Of a stretch of 64,000 nucleotides of DNA, positions 12,486 to 23,831 are shown in pieces. The stretch is from Phallusia mammillata (Eukaryota; Chordata; Ascidiacea; Phlebobranchia; Ascidiidae), in the NCBI GenBank assembly GCA_003260075.1, contig QLIY01000047.1, positions 44,539-108,538 on the forward strand. Reading direction: 5' to 3'. The translations under genes and the position numbers were made by a program. How positions within the stretch are numbered: the stretch's first letter is position 1; every line of letters starts with the position of its first letter. The notes under the pieces are model-generated. The model was given only the letters and a program-made list of their open reading frames with translations. It was not told where the DNA came from and ran no database searches.

Positions 12486-13790
12486 CATTTTTCATATCTG
12501 TGTCCGCATGAAAAGTACGTAGCAGAGCCCGTTTTTTGATCAGGTAAACAGGAATTGTGATACCACTTTCTGCAGGTCACGCAAAATATCTGTTCCTCTA
12601 CAGCTTTACCTCCTTGGCAATGCTCATCCTCGCATTTGTCCCACAATGTAGGTTGGTCTTTTATCTCAAAAAGGCCAGAAAAGCATTTGTTCGAGCGGGG
12701 AAATATTGGGCAATCAAAACTCCAAGCTGTTTCCACATTGGCAACTGCACATAAAAGTTGATCTTTGGACTTTGTTTTCAGGACGCTTATAACCGTGGTA
12801 TCAGTGTTGAGAATAGACTTTAGCCAGTTCCGAGCTTTTTTGTACGCAACAGATTTGGCAAGGGGAATGCTGTTAATTATGGAAAAAGCATTTAGGGCAA
12901 CATGAACCCCGCAATCCGTTGAGTTTGTTTGTTGTGGTACATTATTGCATTCGCAAACAGTCCAACCCAGTGGTTCTCAACCTTTTTTATTGTTGGGGCC
13001 AAAAGGTAGTTTTTCAAGAGTGTAAGGAGCCGCAAAAAAACGAATAAAAAAGGGTGCAGCAAACTAAAAGAATCTGCATAGCTGCTCCGTTGATAACACT
13101 TCTCTGCAGAAAGAATACTTATTCTGACTGATGAGACACAATAATATAACAAACACATAACTTTGTACGTTATGCTCGGTAATGAGTTGTTTGGGTTGAA
13201 TAATGATAGTGTTTAAATATACTGCATTGCAAACTTCTCAAATAGCCCATTTCGAAACATCGATAGCTTTTATGGTAATAATAATTATTATTTTTGGTAT
13301 TCACAAGATTATAATCTTTGGTGACTTTTTGAGGTCTGATGAGGGCCACAAAATAAGTGGTTTGGAGCCACATGCGGCCCTGAGAGCCGCGGTTGAGAAT
13401 CACTGGTCCAACCCATTGCATTCGCAAACAGGGTTAAACTCTTTTTGGGCAACGGCATAGCAGGCCTGGATAAGTTTAATTACTCCCTCAACAAGGTTTT
13501 CAACAGTAATTGATGTCAATGAATTGATTGAAATCAGCCACTTTAAAATCCACTACAAACAAAACCCAATGATTTCCAGTGCGAGAAATAATTAGCAAAT
13601 TGTCATAATTTAGGGCTTTTGTTTTACATCTAAAGCATGCCAGTTGAAAAGGGGCGCGGCGCGTGGCACAAGTCATAAAAGCTGAGTCCAACACCAAAAA
13701 CTTGTTGCCAGCGGTTTGTAAATTGAGTTGAAAATACTTCACATCTGTGCCCAGAACAAGGTCACAGACCCATTGGTTGCCATCAAGGTT
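12486..13790 (-). pseudogene. Ulp1/SENP-like C48 cysteine protease with C-terminal PHD-like finger, broken
   Basis: Read on the minus strand from about 13790. An N-terminal LDGNQWVCDLVLG block gives the Ulp1 tryptophan/Asp region. NHWVLFVVDF carries the catalytic histidine (codon 13568-13570). VPQQTNSTDCGVH carries the oxyanion glutamine and the catalytic cysteine (codon 12911-12913). This is followed without a break by a Cys/His-rich tail, WDKCEDEHC, FCVTCRKWYHNSC, YFSCGH, resembling a PHD finger, to a stop at about 12486. Two lesions are seen: a one-base frameshift near 13531-13545 (frame moves from VVDFK to a WLISINSL frame) and the 438-base hAT insertion just upstream of the VPQQ motif. 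The catalytic residues themselves are intact. No N-terminal extension could be recognised. If expressed it would be a SUMO/ubiquitin-like protease; more likely it is a transposon remnant. Confidence 0.7.
12968..13405. mobile_element. hAT miniature element inside the Ulp1-PHD pseudogene
   Basis: Termini CAGTGGTTCTCAACC and GGTTGAGAATCACTG (one mismatch) flank 438 bases. The target duplication GTCCAACC is perfect (12960-12967 and 13406-13413). Outside the 8-base duplication, a further 17-base sequence ATTGCATTCGCAAACAG is also present on both sides (ending at 12960 and again at about 13416-13432), so the insertion is accompanied by a longer local duplication. Confidence 0.9.
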
Positions 13791-14033
13791 TTCCGTAGTC
13801 CCGTCTGGCGCTATAACAACTATGTGTGAACTTTCACCCTGTCCCGTCTTTTAGTCATGTCGAGCAATTACTTTTCCGTAGTCCCGTCTAACGATATAAT
13901 CACGGTCTGTGAACTTTCACCCAGTCCCGTCTTTTAGTCATGTCGAACAAACGCTTTTCCGTAGTCCCGTCTGGTGCTATAAGAACTGCGTGTGAACTGG
14001 GTGAAAGTTCAAAGGCGGATGTTATAGCGCAGG

Positions 14034-14311
14034 GGTCGGCAACCCCTGGCACGCGTGCCAACGTTGGCACGCGAGAGTGTTTATCATGGCACGCCAACTG
14101 ATTTGCATGTTTGTATTGAAGTAACAATTTAACATGTTACACTGCTTGCTTCTTGTTTTTACTATGCCATTGTCTTAAAATTTAGCCTTACATGCACAAA
14201 ACACTCCGCTTTCTCTTTACTATTAATAACTGCTGGCACGCACTAGTGTTAAAAAATGTACTTTAATTTGATGTGAAAAAGTGATGGAAAAGACAATTGT
14301 AGCATAAAAAA
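14034..14311. repeat. Partial hAT-like terminus and unassigned sequence
   Basis: Starts CAGGGGTCGGCAACCCC, the usual form of a hAT left terminus, followed by a GGCACGCGTGCC palindrome. No matching right terminus was found before 15 kb, so it is truncated or nested. The rest shows nothing recognisable. Confidence 0.5.
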
Positions 14312-14571
14312 GGTCACGTCTAAAACTGCGGGCCCACTTGGATCACTTGGCCCGCCTGGCCCAGCACTTGCCTCGCTTCATGCAATTAAAAATCTGCGGG
14401 CCCGCTTGGTACGCTTCTCGCAAGTATAAAAACTGCGGGCCCACTATATTCAGTGCTTGTCGCGTCTCTCACAAATATAAAAACTGTGGGCCCGCAGTTT
14501 TTTCTATTGCACGGGGCGTACAAAGTGCTGGGCCTAGCGGGCCAAGTGGGCCCGCAGTTTTAGACATGACC
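14312..14571. repeat. Inverted-repeat miniature element built on a GGGCCC motif
   Basis: About 260 bases with roughly 30-base ends: GGTCACGTCTAAAACTGCGG at the left and CCGCAGTTTTAGACATGACC at the right. The motif AAAACTGCGGGCCC recurs in both orientations several times inside. It can fold into a long hairpin, typical of a MITE. It lies about 150 bases upstream of the sushi/VWA start codon. No clear target duplication. Confidence 0.75.
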
Positions 14572-14726
14572 CGCATGAAAATAGTTTTGGGTGTATAGCG
14601 CTACAAGTGGCAGAATTAAAACGAAGGGCTTGTTTGTAAATATATGTATATTTGTCGTCCACAACGTACGGATGTACTAATGCGTCTTACTGAGGCTGGA
14701 GATAAAGAAACTCAAGTTACAGCGTA

Positions 14727-17700
14727 ATGGTTTGGAAAGTTCTCTTGCTACTGTTATTTCAGCAGTATTTAGGCAAGTTTTGTTTTATTTATAAATTTTT
14801 TTTATGTTTCTTTTTCAAAAAATTAGTTATGCTCTCCATGCCTCATAAGCGTTTTGTTACCATTTTAAGTTGTTTAATTGTTAACCTCTTTTACTGTTAA
14901 TGATTTATTAACCATTAAAACCTCTGTCATTTAAACTAATAATAAGTGCATTGTATGTGTACTCTTCCTGCTAGTGTTTGAAACTATCTTTCCTGTAGCG
15001 CCCGACCTTCGTTCCTAACATGGGTGGTTAGCTTGCAGGACCCCCTTGACTTATCCCATCAGTCATGTTATGCTGGACCCCTGCTATCGGGTTTATGGTT
15101 TTATATTTTTTCTCTGTTCATATCTTTAAGACCATTTAGGCTTTTCCCAACTTACCTGTTGAACAAATAGTAAGTCATGCTAACTATTTTGTTATTAAAG
15201 ATTATTTTATTTTTGTTGTTTTAAAGCATGTAATCTTTAATACATTTGAAATTGATTAACATTCAGCTGATGAAAAGAGTGATGTTTTTCAGGTGCTGTT
15301 GGTAAATGTGGGCCTTACACTCCTCCACTTTTAAGTATAGGAGCTGTCAAACAGTCTCCAAGCAATGGAACAAATCCAGGATCAGTTATAACATTCTCAT
15401 GTGATGAATTTTGGCTTTTGGAAGGGTCACCACAGGCAACTTGTGAAATTAACACATGGGTTATGAGTACTGGTGTGGAGCCGAAATGCACAAGTAATGG
15501 AGTTTTGTGTTTCAATCTCTTTGGCTTTCTGCTTTAAATTATTAGCTGACACATGAAAAAAGCCACTGTAAAAATACATCTACCTAATTGAAACTGAAGT
15601 GGGCTTCTAGATCATACTACATTATTTGTATTTTTTATGTTTATTTTTAACACCCTAATCCATTCTGGTATATATATTTCCATCTTTCCAAAACATTGTC
15701 AATGTCTACATTTTACAAAACAATTACATACTTCAAACAAAACTTATTATTGATCATAATCTTTCTATTGTATATAAGTTAGTAATGAGAAAAAATGGTC
15801 ATATTTACCTGTTTTGGTGTCAGCCACTTTATATCAAAATAATTTAATGTTTTTGGTTAGTTTGAAAATACTTTAGTTGAATAATACTGTTGTGTTAAAA
15901 ACTGTAATGTTATGCTGATACAGAACTTGGTTGCAGTGTAATTTCACCCCCAACCAATGGTGAAGTGACTTGCACTGTTGGTATGGCTGATGTTATTTTG
16001 AATTTTTAGCACAGTTAAAACCCCCAATATTGAATATTAACTCTGTTTTATGACACTTAGACTGCTTATTGGTAGCTAAACTCAAGCCTCTTTTGTTTAA
16101 CCCATAATTGTCAAGTCAAATGAGCATACGCTTTATCTTTATTTTTTTATTGCAGTTTACCATCCGGAAAAAATGCTTAAGCTTGAAAAAATCAACAGAA
16201 GCATTCCATATCAAAAAAATTGAAGAAAGTCTTTCATTGCGGAAGAATTTTGTCGACAAAAACAGCTCTCTCTTAAAGTGTCAGCAAAATCATTGATGTA
16301 TACAACCTGTTACTTGCCTCACAGGAGAAAATTGTATGTCGAGATATGCACCACATACTTTAGTTTTACATGAATCAAATCGGAATATGTGTTATTTCTT
16401 TTCCACTGTTCTACCTGCCTGCAAGTTTATTTATTAGTTCTTATACCCAAATTAAGAATTTGTATTCAAACANAGTGATGTTTTTCAGGTGCTGTTGGTA
16501 AATGTGGGCCTTACACTCCTCCACTTTTAAGTATAGGAGCTGTCAAACAGTCTCCAAGCAATGGAACAAATCCAGGATCAGTTATAACATTCTCATGTGA
16601 TGAATTTTGGCTTTTGGAAGGGTCACCACAGGCAACTTGTGAAATTAACACATGGGTTATGAGTACTGGTGTGGAGCCGAAATGCACAAGTAATGGAGTT
16701 TTGTGTTTCAATCTCTTTGGCTTTCTGCTTTAAATTATTAGCTGACACATGAAAAAAGCCACTGTAAAAATACATCTACCTAATTGAAACTGAAGTGGGC
16801 TTCTAGATCATACTACATTATTTGTATTTTTTATGTTTATTTTTAACACCCTAATCCATTCTGGTATATATATTTCCATCTTTCCAAAACATTGTCAATG
16901 TCTACATTTTACAAAACAATTACATACTTCAAACAAAACTTATTATTGATCATAATCTTTCTATTGTATATAAGTTAGTAATGAGAAAAAATGGTCATAT
17001 TTACCTGTTTTGGTGTCAGCCACTTTATATCAAAATAATTTAATGTTTTTGGTTAGTTTGAAAATACTTTAGTTGAATAATACTGTTGTGTTAAAAACTG
17101 TAATGTTATGCTGATACAGAACTTGGTTGCAGTGTAATTTCACCCCCAACCAATGGTGAAGTGACTTGCACTGTTGGTATGAGTACTGGATCTTTGTGCT
17201 CATTTTCATGCAATGATGGATTTGATTTAGATGGTGAAGTTGCAATTTTCTGTAATCGTGATTTGACTTGGTCAGAACCGGTACCAGTTTGTAAGGGTAG
17301 GTTGAAAATATATTATGTGTAATTTCACTTGTCTAGTTTTGGTTTTAACTGGTTTTGTCACATGAAGCATGCTTGAAGCAAAATTTTTTGTCAACTCTGT
17401 AATTGCACACATAAAAAGATTTAATCATAAAAGTTTATGTGATTTAATTCTATAAACAATACAAACATGCATGCCCATGGGTTTTGAGAACCCCATACAT
17501 CCATAACCAACTGTTGTGCAGTTTCATCATCTGAGCCATGTGAAGCTCTTCCTTCTGTGGAAAATGGAAATGTTGAATGTACAGATGACAACAAACAAAA
17601 TTCGATTTGTACATATACTTGTGATCTTGGATATTTACTGGTTGGCAGTAAAAGCATAAGATGTTTATCTTTTTGGTCAGATGTATTTTCTTCATGCACA

Positions 17701-20700
17701 CGTAGGATTATTTACAATTACTTTCATGTAATGTTTTGCAAACCAGCCACAATAAACACCCTTTTTTGACTTCCCCCAAAATTAGCCAGCATGTCTTGGT
17801 TATTTGGCCAGTTAGACTCCGTCACTATCTCCCATTATGGTAACACCCTTACTTTTTATACATTTTATTGTGGCTTAGTTTGTTATTATGGGTTCCATGA
17901 AGGGGACACATATTGTTTTTGTTCATATTTTTGTCTTTTTTCTGTCTAACGTTGGTTTATGATACACATTTGGCCAAGAAAGAGTGCTTCAAATTTGGAC
18001 AGATGTTAGTTATCAATTCAAATTTGATCCTCCTGAAGTTTGACCCCGAATGACCCAGCAATTCACACAGGCCCCCAAAATGTAAAACTTGTAAAACGGC
18101 TGTACTGACTAAAGTACATCATCTAGGAGTTTTATGCTTTGTTGGTTGGTGCAATGTAAGGTTTTTCAAAAGAATTTTCATACTTTTAATAGAATCACTC
18201 ATTTTTCACCTCTTAAACACTGAAATAATCGGTTAGAAACGGTTTCACCCCTAAGAGGTGATTTAAACCAGTGCTCTTCAACAAGTGTGCACGGTGCACC
18301 TTAGGATGCACCAAAATATGCACGGAGTGCACCAGTACCAAACGGTATACACAGTTGCATCACAAACTTTTATTGAACCATAAATATTTGACTTTCAGAA
18401 TATTAGAAAAAAATGTAGCTTTCAACTGATGTATAAATGAACCTCTGTATTTTTTTAAAATGTTGATGTCTAACACTTTCATTGTGGTTGACTTTTACAC
18501 CAAACGTGTTTGATCAAACATATTTACACTAAAAGCTTTGATTTTAAGTAAACAGGGTGCATGAGTTCGTCACAACAACTTTAAGGGTTCACCAAACCAA
18601 AACAGGTTGAAGAGCACTGATTTAAACGACACAAACATGCTTCAGTTTTGTATATGTCAAGCACAACTTTGTTGATCAACATATAGATGAAAAAATAAAC
18701 TTGACTTTTTCGAAAGCTGTGATAGATAGTCTTTAAATTCTCGTTGTCAGCTTGGCAGCGGCATGACCGCAGGACACTAAAGGTGAACTTGTAGGTATGA
18801 CAAATCTACTGTAGCTTTTTTATTTTTGACATATATATCAATTTAAAAATAATAAATACAAAACTCCTGTCTAAATTAGGCAAAACAGTGTTGTTGAACA
18901 CTAAGGACTGTGTGCTATTGAAAACAGTGTCAAAAGGTCATTAAACGGTTGTTTGGCATGTGCACCGTGAGGTTACTACAGGTCAATGGTAATCGTTTCT
19001 CAGAACAAATTTAAGTGAAAAACAATTTGTTGTGTAAAACTTTGTAGCAAATGGCTTTTTAATTTATAGTGTCTATAATACAACTGTTAAGGCTTTCTAG
19101 GAAAATTTGTGTTTAAAAACTGACCTTGAATAACAGGATTTAGGTCAAAGCAAGTGATTAAATTAGTATTTTTTTTAATTATGTATTTATTATTATATAT
19201 TATATGACATTAATGATGCGAAAAGAATACGGACAAAACTTTTTTAAAGTTGGTTTAATGCTTTCTAATAATTTGTCCCTGAGAATCTAAAAATAACCGC
19301 AACATTTGTTTACCGTAAATCCGCACAAACATGTGTGTGGGAACCCATTCTTTTGTTTGCAAAAACGATCATTTGTGCAGATCAAATCATGTGTATAGAA
19401 AATTGGGAAATTGGATGTACAGTATACAAAATAAAAGTATATTAGAAAGCCACCTTTCTAGTTTATATTATCCATAAACATTATTTGGCTAAATTATCTT
19501 TAAAATGCGAAAAAAATAGAGTATGTGTAATGACAAATTAATGTACTTATTACTTATACTTACTTATAAGAAAATTGGTAGTCCTTTGTATGACTTCCCA
19601 TGAAGAAGCTCACAGTATCAAAACAATTGGTAAAACATGCTGTAAATGGTATGTAAGCTGTTTAAAATATTTCCACTGTAGTTCTCTAAAATGTGCTAAG
19701 ATAAATATTTATTATAGCCCCTACAATAACACACATTATACCACAAACTTATTCTAAAATTTTACTGTAATATCTGAATGCAATAAACTGTTCAATTAAA
19801 TCATGACTAGTCTAATAAACCATATGATGTTACCTTGTTAGTTTGTTTAACATGACCTCAGTTGACATTTAAAATATGTTATATTTACAGGTGTTGTTTG
19901 TTCAGTTCACAGTGTGTCATCTGGTTTGGTTGATTGCACAGATAAAAACTTTTTCAATTCAATTTGCAAGTTTAGTTGTGTAAGTGGTTTCATGTTGAAG
20001 GGATTACAACAACTGACATGTTTGAGTGAAGGAAATTGGAATGGAGTGACACCAATTTGTGAAGGTTTTGGACAACATAACCTTTTAGCAAAAAATAGCT
20101 TTGCAAAAAATGTATTTGGCTCCAAATAAAGCTAAGGGCCTGGGCCTACTCTGAGGATGTTTGGAAATAGAAATATAAGAAACATGTTTTTGAAATAAGA
20201 AACATGTGAAATACTTCTGCAACTTCAGTTTTAGTAATTTAGTTATATTAATATATTTGTCAATTATGGATGTCTTTTTGCACATGCATTTTGGATTCAC
20301 TGTACTGTTTGTTGTACTTTTTTGCAGCTGGCCACGCACTTTTTAGCAGAAAAAATTCGGCCATTTAATAAAACTGTCAAGTATATTGATTGGATTTTTT
20401 GTGTGTAGAAAGTACAGGTGCATGTGATGAAATTAGCAACTTGGAAAATGGAAGAATTACATGCACAAATGCATTTCTTATGTTTTCACAATGCAGATTT
20501 AGTTGCAATAATAATTACATGCTAGTTGGGGCATCAGTTGTGAAATGTTTATCTGACCTCAAGTGGAATGCATCAAAGCCATCTTGTGTAGGTATGTTAT
20601 GTATTGTTTTACTTCTAGAAATTGGACTTAATACCATGTTTACTATGTTTGTGTTATACGATATTTTTATAAAAGCATTATTTTTCACAAATGGTTTGAC

Positions 20701-23700
20701 AAGACATCAATTCTAAAATTAAATTGTTTCCAGCATCTGTATGCCCTCCTCCACTGTCACTGATATATGAAGATGCAGTAGCTTGTAATGATACCAACAA
20801 ACTTTATTCTAATTGCAAGATAAGCTGTACAGAATCAGATCAAATTGAAGAACAATATTGCTCTGAGTCAGTTGGGTCTGGGGAGGGAAAGTGGAAACTT
20901 CTTACAGAAAAATGCATGTGTAAGTTACCTTAAATTATCTGCAGTTTAAACTGTTGAGGTAAATTTTCAGAAAAACAAAACAAAGGGTAAATTGTTAATT
21001 TTAAATGCACATTTGTGTATAATTTAATCACATATATTCTTATTATGTACTAAATTTTTGTTTGTTTTGTTTTCCCCCCAAAGTCAAAATAGGTTATAGT
21101 GTACATGCAATATTAAAATGTGCTAAGCCACCCTTCTAGTGTTTCATATGTGTTTTTTCTTTAGCAGGACAGGTGGAAGGTGCTACAAATATTGGTAAGT
21201 GCAGTTTACTGCAAATTCTGGCCTAATTGCCTCAACTCACGTTCTTTAAATACATGAATTTATAACACAGCATGCGATAAAGCTTACTTAGATGTCTTGA
21301 TATTGATTGATGGATCATTATCAACAACCAAATTTCAACAATCCATTTCTGTTGTGACAGTGCTCATTGACAGATTGTTTCCTTTAGCAATATCTGAAAG
21401 AATTTGGTTTAGATTGGCTAAAACTGATTCAAGTTTTTGTGGCTCATCTTCCCCGATACTGGTATTATTTTTAATTTGATACATGAATTAAACATGTTTA
21501 AAAAACATTTTGAATTTTCAGACAATGCCTATGGATGATTCTACATATGTTGGGCTTGAAAGTTTTTTCCAAGACATTGTGCAAGTTGCTGACTGTGGAA
21601 CACCTCCCCATTTCTTAAGGATTGCATTTGATTTCTTGGCATACACAAGCAGACCTCTGGCAAAACCAGTGTTGTTTAATATAGTGTTTGGTGAAGTAAC
21701 TCCCAATATCCTATCTGAAGTTGAAATGCTTAGTAAAGAAGGTGGAAGCAAAACGATATATTGTTGTGTCTCAAAAAAAATGAAAAAATATCTCACATTT
21801 TAAATCAAGAAGTTTATAAACAGTTACTTCCGTTTAATTTAAACATCTAAATATTCAAACAAATTTAGCTGTTTACAAGATTTATCTGCAGGGGCTAGCA
21901 TCTCCATGCTAAATCTTAACAGTAACATTTCCCTTCACATTCATCCCAATTTCCTACACTATGTGGCAAAAGTAGAACAGTTTGAGTCTGTTGTTCACCA
22001 GCTGGCAAGTGATCTACAAACTTCTCAGTGTCCAGGTTGGTGTCTTATACACATGTTGCAATGTAGGCATTGACCTGTATAAAACAAACATTTTAGGTCC
22101 AAGATGTAATGTAAATGAGTTGAAGATAGAACAGGGAAAAGTGCAGTGTAGTTTTATTCCTGGTTCTGGTACAGCTTGTGAGTTTGAATGTAATACTGGC
22201 TACATGTTGAACGGAGTTCGTGTCCTTAAGTGCTTGCAAACAGGGGAACAGACATTTGGATGGGACTTTGGTTCTCCAATTTGTCAGGGTACTGCAGTTT
22301 GAAGTCAATTTGGTAGAATCTCTTCTGGTCAAAAGATAGTAAAATATTTTTTAGGCCAGTTCTGCAAAGAAATTGTAGCTGGTGAGGACATGACAGTTGA
22401 ATGTTCCAATACAAATCAGTTTTTATCCGAGTGCACATTTTCCTGTGCAGAAGGAACCTTTCTCATAGGTCCCAAGTCAATTACTTGTATCAAAAACTCA
22501 CTGGGAGATTTAATTTGGAGTGATATGTCACCTACATGCAAAGCAGGCAAGGATCTTGAAATACGCCATTTCAAAAGATTTGAAATCTTATTTTAATGTG
22601 CAACAGGTCTTTTATGCCAACCACCACTTGTTCAACCAAGTAATGCTATACTCACTTGTCCTGATGGTAATCTTTACAATGCTGAATGTACAGTTTCTTG
22701 TGATGATGGATACACAATGCGTGGACACAAAACATTGAAGTGCAATAATCCACAACCTGATGGTACCGTATTATGGAATGCTAATGTTCCGACATGTGAA
22801 GGTATATTTCTAGACAACATACAACTACTGAACAAAAATTGAGACCGAAAATGAATTTAAACTTAAATTAGATGCTGTAATATGCACAGCATCTGATGCA
22901 ATCAAAATCAGTGCATTCAAACCGTAGCAAATTTACCGAGCCAGCATTATGAAATTTACTATTAATGTTAAAAAGTGACATGGTTTGAGCACTGGTGATT
23001 TGTTAGGTAGTCATTTGGTTTTGTTAGATTGTGTTCAATGTGACAAGGATATTCTTGTTGTTCTTGATATCTCTGGTGCTATGCCAAAAGAAGATTTCCA
23101 AAAACATCTTGTAATGGCTATTTCAATTATTGAGCAATATGTGGGTGCGATTGAAGAAGGTGGTATTTATCTTGGAATTGTGCAGATTGGAGGCAATCCA
23201 GTTGTTGTTTGTGGTTCTGGAAACATAGAGGATGTGTTCCAGGTTAGATATTATATTCTAAGTTGCACAACACACTTTTGTTCTTTCAACAAGATACATA
23301 TGTGTTTTTTGATTTGTCATACTATGCAAATTGTGCAGGAAATTTAAATAGAGAAACATTGCATTTTATCATTTGCAGATTGAACTTGATTTGTCAACTC
23401 ATCAAATGAGCCAAATTAGGTTTATTATTGATAATATTCACCAGACTGGCGGATGCCCTGCAACACCCATAACATTTTTACACTCAATAACCTACCTGGA
23501 GGCAGTGGGAAGACCAAAGGCATTTACAGGGAGGCTGATAATTCTCATTACTAATGCCAATTTATTCACCAATAGTGAAGAAGTATCCGAGTTTATCCAA
23601 GAAACAGGTCCCTGTTTTTGTTTTATATAGTCAAACCTCAAGCATCTTGTGCATGTGGAATTTATGTATTTTGCTGTAGGTGTTGAACTTACTGTCATAG

Positions 23701-23831
23701 ATGTTGGAAGCTCATTTCAAAAAAATGTAAAAATTCTTGGAAAAGCAGAAACAATAAATGTTGATTCACTTTTGTTTGATCCTATTTTAGTTGATGATGT
23801 CACTGAAGCGCGAGGTTGCAACGATATTTAA
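14727..23831 (+). CDS. Secreted protein with nine sushi (CCP) and two VWA domains
   Basis: Exons: 14727-14772, 15293-15493, 17120-17296, 17522-17701, 19891-20064, 20409-20591, 20734-20919, 21165-21194, 21271-21461, 21522-21741, 21892-22035, 22097-22288, 22355-22546, 22607-22801, 23028-23242, 23379-23607, 23680-23831. The sum is 2907 bases, 968 residues plus stop. Exon 1 encodes a signal peptide (MVWKVLLLLLFQQYLG). Sushi domains are one exon each, all phase 1: residues about 16-82, 83-141, 142-201, 202-259, 260-320, 321-382. Then come a short linker exon, VWA1 (about 393-577), sushi 7-9 (578-770) and VWA2 (771-968). No membrane segment. VWA1 keeps the metal site DGSLS; VWA2 reads DISGA. Introns 1 and 13 use GC donors (GCAAG). 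Exons 2 and part of 3 have an extra identical copy at 15293-15985 versus 16489-17181 that looks artefactual; I use exon 2 from the first and exon 3 from the second copy. SVEP1 and complement factor B share modules, but no orthologue is claimed. Confidence 0.85.
15278..15985 (+). repeat. Exact 708-base duplication, copy 1
   Basis: Identical by eye to 16474-17181 at a constant offset of 1196 bases, spanning sushi exon 2, its intron and the first 62 bases of exon 3. After 15985 the two copies diverge, so exon 3 is truncated in this copy. The intervening 15986-16472 is unique. Confidence 0.9.
16474..17181 (+). repeat. Exact 708-base duplication, copy 2, preceded by one N
   Basis: Begins immediately after a single N (16473). 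This copy continues into a complete sushi exon 3 (17120-17296). The absence of differences from copy 1 and the N at the junction argue for an assembly join rather than an old exon duplication. Confidence 0.9.
18269..18619. mobile_element. hAT miniature element in a sushi/VWA intron
   Basis: Ends CAGTGCTCTTCAAC and GTTGAAGAGCACTG, 351 bases, with a perfect 8-base target duplication ATTTAAAC (18261-18268 and 18620-18627). Non-coding interior. Confidence 0.92.
18810..19470 (+). repeat. Dispersed repeat, copy 2
   Basis: Homologous to 1-620: shared GTTGTTGAACACT, GTCATTAAACGGT, AGTGAAAAACAA, TTTCTAGGAAAATTT, TTTACCGTAAATCCGCA and the terminal TTTGCAAAAAC block, in the same order. Confidence 0.75.

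Larger units (their letters stand above)
11680..14033 (-). mobile_element. Decayed DNA element with inverted subterminal repeat arrays and a Ulp1-PHD gene
   Basis: The left arm (about 11680-11960) and right arm (about 13789-14010) carry the same degenerate units in opposite orientation: AGACGGGACTACGGAAAAGCG-type blocks alternating with GACTGGGTGAAAGTTCA and TTATAGCGCC, about 85 bases per unit. Between the arms lies a minus-strand Ulp1-like protease/PHD reading frame (12486-13790). No transposase was found. The exact termini and target duplication are not defined. A hAT element (12968-13405) is inserted into the gene, and another hAT end abuts the right arm at about 14034. Unclassified by me; Ulp1-type proteases are known passengers or domains in several eukaryotic DNA transposon superfamilies. 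Confidence 0.7.
17702..19890 (+). other. 2.2-kb intron of the sushi/VWA gene, mostly repeats
   Basis: Holds the reverse-complement relative of 8690-8890 (17917-18100), a hAT element (18269-18619) and the second copy of the window-start repeat (18810-19470). No exon was recognised. Confidence 0.7.

Noticed and set aside
15924..15985. Extra sushi exon 3 in the first duplication copy
   Set aside because: It is cut after 62 bases and lacks the rest of the domain and a donor, so it is not a usable exon.
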